64,000 nucleotides of DNA. Source: Linyphia triangularis. Its lineage: Eukaryota > Arthropoda > Arachnida > Araneae > Linyphiidae. This document shows, piece after piece, positions 61,340 through 64,000 of this stretch (position 1 is the stretch's first letter; each line of letters begins with the position of its first letter). Location: NCBI GenBank assembly GCA_963978545.1, contig OZ021722.1:111598827-111662826 (forward strand), read 5' to 3'. A model generated the notes under the pieces. That model made no database searches. It saw only the letters and a program-made list of their open reading frames with translations, and had not been told where the DNA came from. The position numbers and the translations under genes were made by a program.

Positions 61340-62917
61340 ATGTCTGTCTCCGACAAGTTGTGGGCGGATAGGACGGAAGAGGAAGAGGAGAGTTTGTCGG
61401 AAGAGCCGAAGGGAAGTGAATGGGTGGAGGTTGATTATACAGAACCTCTCCCAAAGAAAAAGACGAAACGGGCCTTGAGCAAGCCCGCGTCGGCCAAATC
61501 GGGGAGGAGACACAACCCCACCAAAAGGGAATTCTTGAGGACAAGCCCGATCCTTAGCGTTAAGGAAGTCCTCAAGAAGAAGAAGAAGAAAGCGGAAGAG
61601 TTCCGCCTTTTTGAGGCCCCAACCGTCTTGCCAACGGAAGGAGTTCGTACAGAGGTTACCTGTGAGGAAGGTACCAACGACGACTCCGGGGACCTCCCCC
61701 CCTCAGACAAGGAAGCTGTTGGGGGCATCGCAAATGCTGCGACTAATGAGAACAAGGTTCCCGCCGCGAGCCCGTCGACAGACGCAGACTCCGAGTCAGC
61801 GAAGGCTCCTGTCGCTCGCCCGGCTAGGAACAGAAACGAGAAAACCAATAGGGGTATGCATAATACACCCAATGAGAATAAGCGATCCCAGTCAGGGATT
61901 CGCGGGATCTTACTGGGTCGGGCGCTGGACGCCCAAACCCTCATTCAGAAATGCATCGCTAAGGTCCAAGATGGAGACCTTGCAGAGGAATTGAGAAGCC
62001 TCACTCAATCCCTCCTTCAGGTTTGCGTTGAGCAACAGATCGAGATTGAAGCCAGAGGAAACAGTGGCTCAAAGGACATTCTGTCCTATGCCGAGGCGAC
62101 TCGGAAACCTCGGGTGCCCTCCCGAAGTCTCTCGGCCCCGCGGCAGAAGGCCCGGCCGCCTAAATTTAAGCCAGAACACGTGGCTATCATTTACCCAACG
62201 GTGGTTGACATGACTTCTGATCAGTCTCTCCAAGCCATCCAAGCGTCGCTTCGGCCAAGCAAGCACAACTTTGGGGTGGAGAGAATCAGAAAGATCAGAA
62301 ACGGCGGAGTGGCCATTGTCACCTCCACGGACCAGGAGGTAGACAACATCATCAAGGCTTTCGCTGATGAGGATAAAGTCCGCGGAAGGTTCACAGTAAC
62401 CAGACCCAAAGGGAAGAAACCGAAGGTTGTGCTTTATGATGTGCATGAAGAGGTCGACGGTGCTGGCATCGCCGACGCTCTCAAGCTTCACAACTCGGAA
62501 ATTGGAGAGGCGGAGATTGAGACCCTCTACTCCTACTCCAATCAAAGAGGAGGAACTAACTGGGTCCTTGGTGTCGATCCAGTTACCCTCAAAACGATGA
62601 CCAAACTGAAAAAGCTGAAGCTGGCATGGAGCCGAGTTTCTTGCCGGGAACTCATTAGAGCAACCATTTGCTTTAAGTGCAGGAGATTCGGGCATCACGC
62701 CAAAGACTGCCATAACGAGGAGGTCTGCTCTAAATGTAGCAAACCAGGACACAGGAGAGCCTGCTGTAGTGAAGCTGCCCACTGCGGAAACTGCGAGGAG
62801 CACAATTCCAAGTTTCGCTCCACGCTCGAAGTCAACCACGAGCCAGCAGACAGGAACTGTCATGTCTACCGCAGGGAAGTGATGAGCAATAAAGGAAGAA
62901 TTGACTATGGGGACTAG
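61340..62917 (+). CDS. Rx4 ORF1, CCHC nucleic-acid-binding protein (525 residues)
   Basis: Intact. It starts MSVSDKLWADRTEEEEE. Basic runs KKKTKRALSK and LKKKKKKAEEF lie in the first 90 residues. LGRALDAQTLIQKCIAK near 190 matches the helical segment of Rx3. The RRM-like part (HVAIIYPTVVDMTSD, GVERIRKIRNGGVAIVTST) lies near 276-420. Zinc motifs CFKCRRFGHHAKDC, CSKCSKPGHRRACC and CGNCEEHN...H lie near 445-505. It ends RIDYGD at TAG inside the ORF2 start. Role as for Rx3 ORF1. The N-terminal halves of Rx3 and Rx4 are poorly alike, while the second halves are closely alike. Confidence 0.9.
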   Translation: MSVSDKLWADRTEEEEESLSEEPKGSEWVEVDYTEPLPKKKTKRALSKPASAKSGRRHNPTKREFLRTSPILSVKEVLKKKKKKAEEFRLFEAPTVLPTEGVRTEVTCEEGTNDDSGDLPPSDKEAVGGIANAATNENKVPAASPSTDADSESAKAPVARPARNRNEKTNRGMHNTPNENKRSQSGIRGILLGRALDAQTLIQKCIAKVQDGDLAEELRSLTQSLLQVCVEQQIEIEARGNSGSKDILSYAEATRKPRVPSRSLSAPRQKARPPKFKPEHVAIIYPTVVDMTSDQSLQAIQASLRPSKHNFGVERIRKIRNGGVAIVTSTDQEVDNIIKAFADEDKVRGRFTVTRPKGKKPKVVLYDVHEEVDGAGIADALKLHNSEIGEAEIETLYSYSNQRGGTNWVLGVDPVTLKTMTKLKKLKLAWSRVSCRELIRATICFKCRRFGHHAKDCHNEEVCSKCSKPGHRRACCSEAAHCGNCEEHNSKFRSTLEVNHEPADRNCHVYRREVMSNKGRIDYGD

Positions 62918-64000
62918 GGAACACCATAGATCAATTAAAGGGGTACACCTAAACGTGAATCACTGCAAGAGTGCAACTGCCCAATTGGACCAGGATGTCC
63001 ACGAAGAGAAACTGGACTTCGTCTCAATCAACGAGCCGTACGTTCTCCACGGAAAACTCGTTGGTTACGGCGGAGCCCACAGGATTTATTGCGGGGAGAA
63101 CCCGATAGCTGCCATCCTGGTGGCAAACCACAACTGGAAAATCTTTGTTATTCACATGACCAGGGACATCATGGCGGTCAGAGTGGAGCAAGGCGACCCA
63201 TCCTTCATTATGGTGTCGGCCTACTGCCCTCCCTCTGGGGACTTAGTTGACTTTCTCGCGGAACTTGAAGCTGTCCTTGTCAAGTGCGGGTCCAGTGCAA
63301 CAATCATTCTTGGAGACCTGAATGCTAAGTCCAGCTCTTGGAGCCCAAGGACCACTGACAGAAGAGGAGCCCTAGTAGAGGAACTCATTGATGACCACGG
63401 CCTCACGGTCGTCAATGAACCGGATAGCAGACCCACCTACGAGGGAGCTCATGGTAAGAGCTGGGTGGATATCATGCTCATCAAGGGTATGAGAGCTGAA
63501 GATGTCACCGCATGGGAGGTCACTGACAGAGTCACTCTCAGTGACCATAACCGGATCAACTTTGTGGTCGACTCGGCTGGCCCGAGTCCGACAGCGCGCA
63601 GAACTTGCTGGCGTCTTGAGCAGATTAACTGGATGGAGTTCAGAGCGGATTTAGCGAAACTGGTCCAAAAGACCAAAGATGAAGCAAGGAGCACAGCGAA
63701 CTCTATCGGCTCTTTGACGAGCGAGGTTTCTGATCTGTGTTTCAAACACAGGAGAAAGAATAAGAGGAGGTTCCAGTCTGCGGTCTGGTGGACGCAAGAA
63801 CTGCAAGTCCTCAGAAGCAGGGTCCGAGCCCTCCGGAGGAGAACCCAGGCAGAAAGAGACCCGGCGACCCGGACCGAGCGCAACATTCGGTTCAAAGCGG
63901 AACGAGCCCGCTACAAAAGACTGCTACTCTCTACCAAGAGAAACCAGTTTAGGGATTACCTTAGCAGTATCTCACAGTACACTGCGTTCGGTCCGGTTTA
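62907..64000 (+). CDS. Rx4 ORF2, N-terminal part (endonuclease and linker), open at the window end
   Basis: The ATG at 62907 (MGTREHHRSIKG) overlaps the ORF1 end by 11 bases, as in Rx3 and R1-3. I read it without a stop to the end of the window, about 364 codons. Endonuclease motifs: INEPYV, SAYCPPSGD, IILGDLNAKSSSWSP (catalytic Asp-x-Asn kept), YEGAHGKSWVDIM, LSDHNRINF. After these a basic linker leads towards the RT, which lies outside. It would nick 28S at the Rx target. It may be an intact copy, but only a fraction is visible. Confidence 0.88.
   Translation, partial: MGTREHHRSIKGVHLNVNHCKSATAQLDQDVHEEKLDFVSINEPYVLHGKLVGYGGAHRIYCGENPIAAILVANHNWKIFVIHMTRDIMAVRVEQGDPSFIMVSAYCPPSGDLVDFLAELEAVLVKCGSSATIILGDLNAKSSSWSPRTTDRRGALVEELIDDHGLTVVNEPDSRPTYEGAHGKSWVDIMLIKGMRAEDVTAWEVTDRVTLSDHNRINFVVDSAGPSPTARRTCWRLEQINWMEFRADLAKLVQKTKDEARSTANSIGSLTSEVSDLCFKHRRKNKRRFQSAVWWTQELQVLRSRVRALRRRTQAERDPATRTERNIRFKAERARYKRLLLSTKRNQFRDYLSSISQYTAFGPV

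Larger units (their letters stand above)
61116..64000 (+). mobile_element. Rx4, in tandem after Rx3, continues past the window
   Basis: Begins at TTACCCTACTGATGA (61116-61130), then CCCTTCGGGG and the structured 5' UTR as in Rx3, ORF1 and an open ORF2 that is still open at the last base. It was probably inserted at the target copy left by Rx3, or the reverse. No defect is visible in the part shown. Confidence 0.92.

Noticed and set aside
1..64000. LTR retrotransposon
   Set aside because: No long direct terminal repeats, protease, integrase or primer-binding site were seen; all RT sequences are of the non-LTR type.

Overview
The window looks like arthropod nuclear DNA, probably from a chelicerate such as a spider. 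This is inference: R1- and R2-type elements in 28S rDNA are typical of arthropods, and the minus-strand element proteins resemble what I remember of arachnid non-LTR elements. No search was run. I see no ordinary cellular protein gene. Almost every base belongs to a transposable element, to fragments of 28S rRNA gene, or to short AT-rich spacer.

Three groups of non-LTR retrotransposon dominate. (1) 'Ik' elements, all on the minus strand (copies A-D and F-H, plus a sister family E). Each is about 5.6-5.8 kb when complete and has an ORF1 with three CCHC knuckles and an ORF2 with APE-type endonuclease, reverse transcriptase (RT), RNase H and a C-terminal CCHC motif, like the I superfamily. (2) R1 and R2 elements on the plus strand, at their classical 28S sites. 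(3) 'Rx' elements on the plus strand (copies Rx1-Rx4), an R1-like family inserted in 28S at TTTTACCCTACTGATGA, 720 bp past the R1 site in this copy.

Layout. 1-11115: Ik-B, opened by a full-length Ik-A (988-6621) and by a TTAA-flanked MITE (8868-9594); Ik-B itself sits in a Polinton/Maverick DNA polymerase fragment (11116-11840). 11841-13170: AT-rich spacer with a tRNA-like stretch, a 122-codon orphan ORF and short tandem repeats. 13171-16411: Ik-C, lacking both ends. 16412-17938: Rx1 and Rx2, head to tail. 17939-36937: a nest in which Ik-D entered Rx2, E entered Ik-D, and an F+G composite sits in E. 36946-40712: R1-1 (3' part) followed by the ORF-less R1-2. 40727-49631: a 28S gene fragment in correct order carrying a truncated R2 and a near-complete R1-3. 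49632-61115: Rx3 at its 28S target, split by the apparently intact Ik-H (51997-57655). 61116-64000: Rx4, which runs off the window.

The plus strand from about 16.4 kb to the end is therefore plausibly the remnant of an rDNA array, colonised first by site-specific elements oriented with the 28S gene and then by Ik elements, all oriented against it. The most interesting points are the complement of the 28S target that Rx carries just before its ORF1 start codon; the 14-bp target duplications with a shared motif in four Ik insertions; the near-identical 5' UTR shared by Ik and the otherwise diverged E; and the F+G composite.
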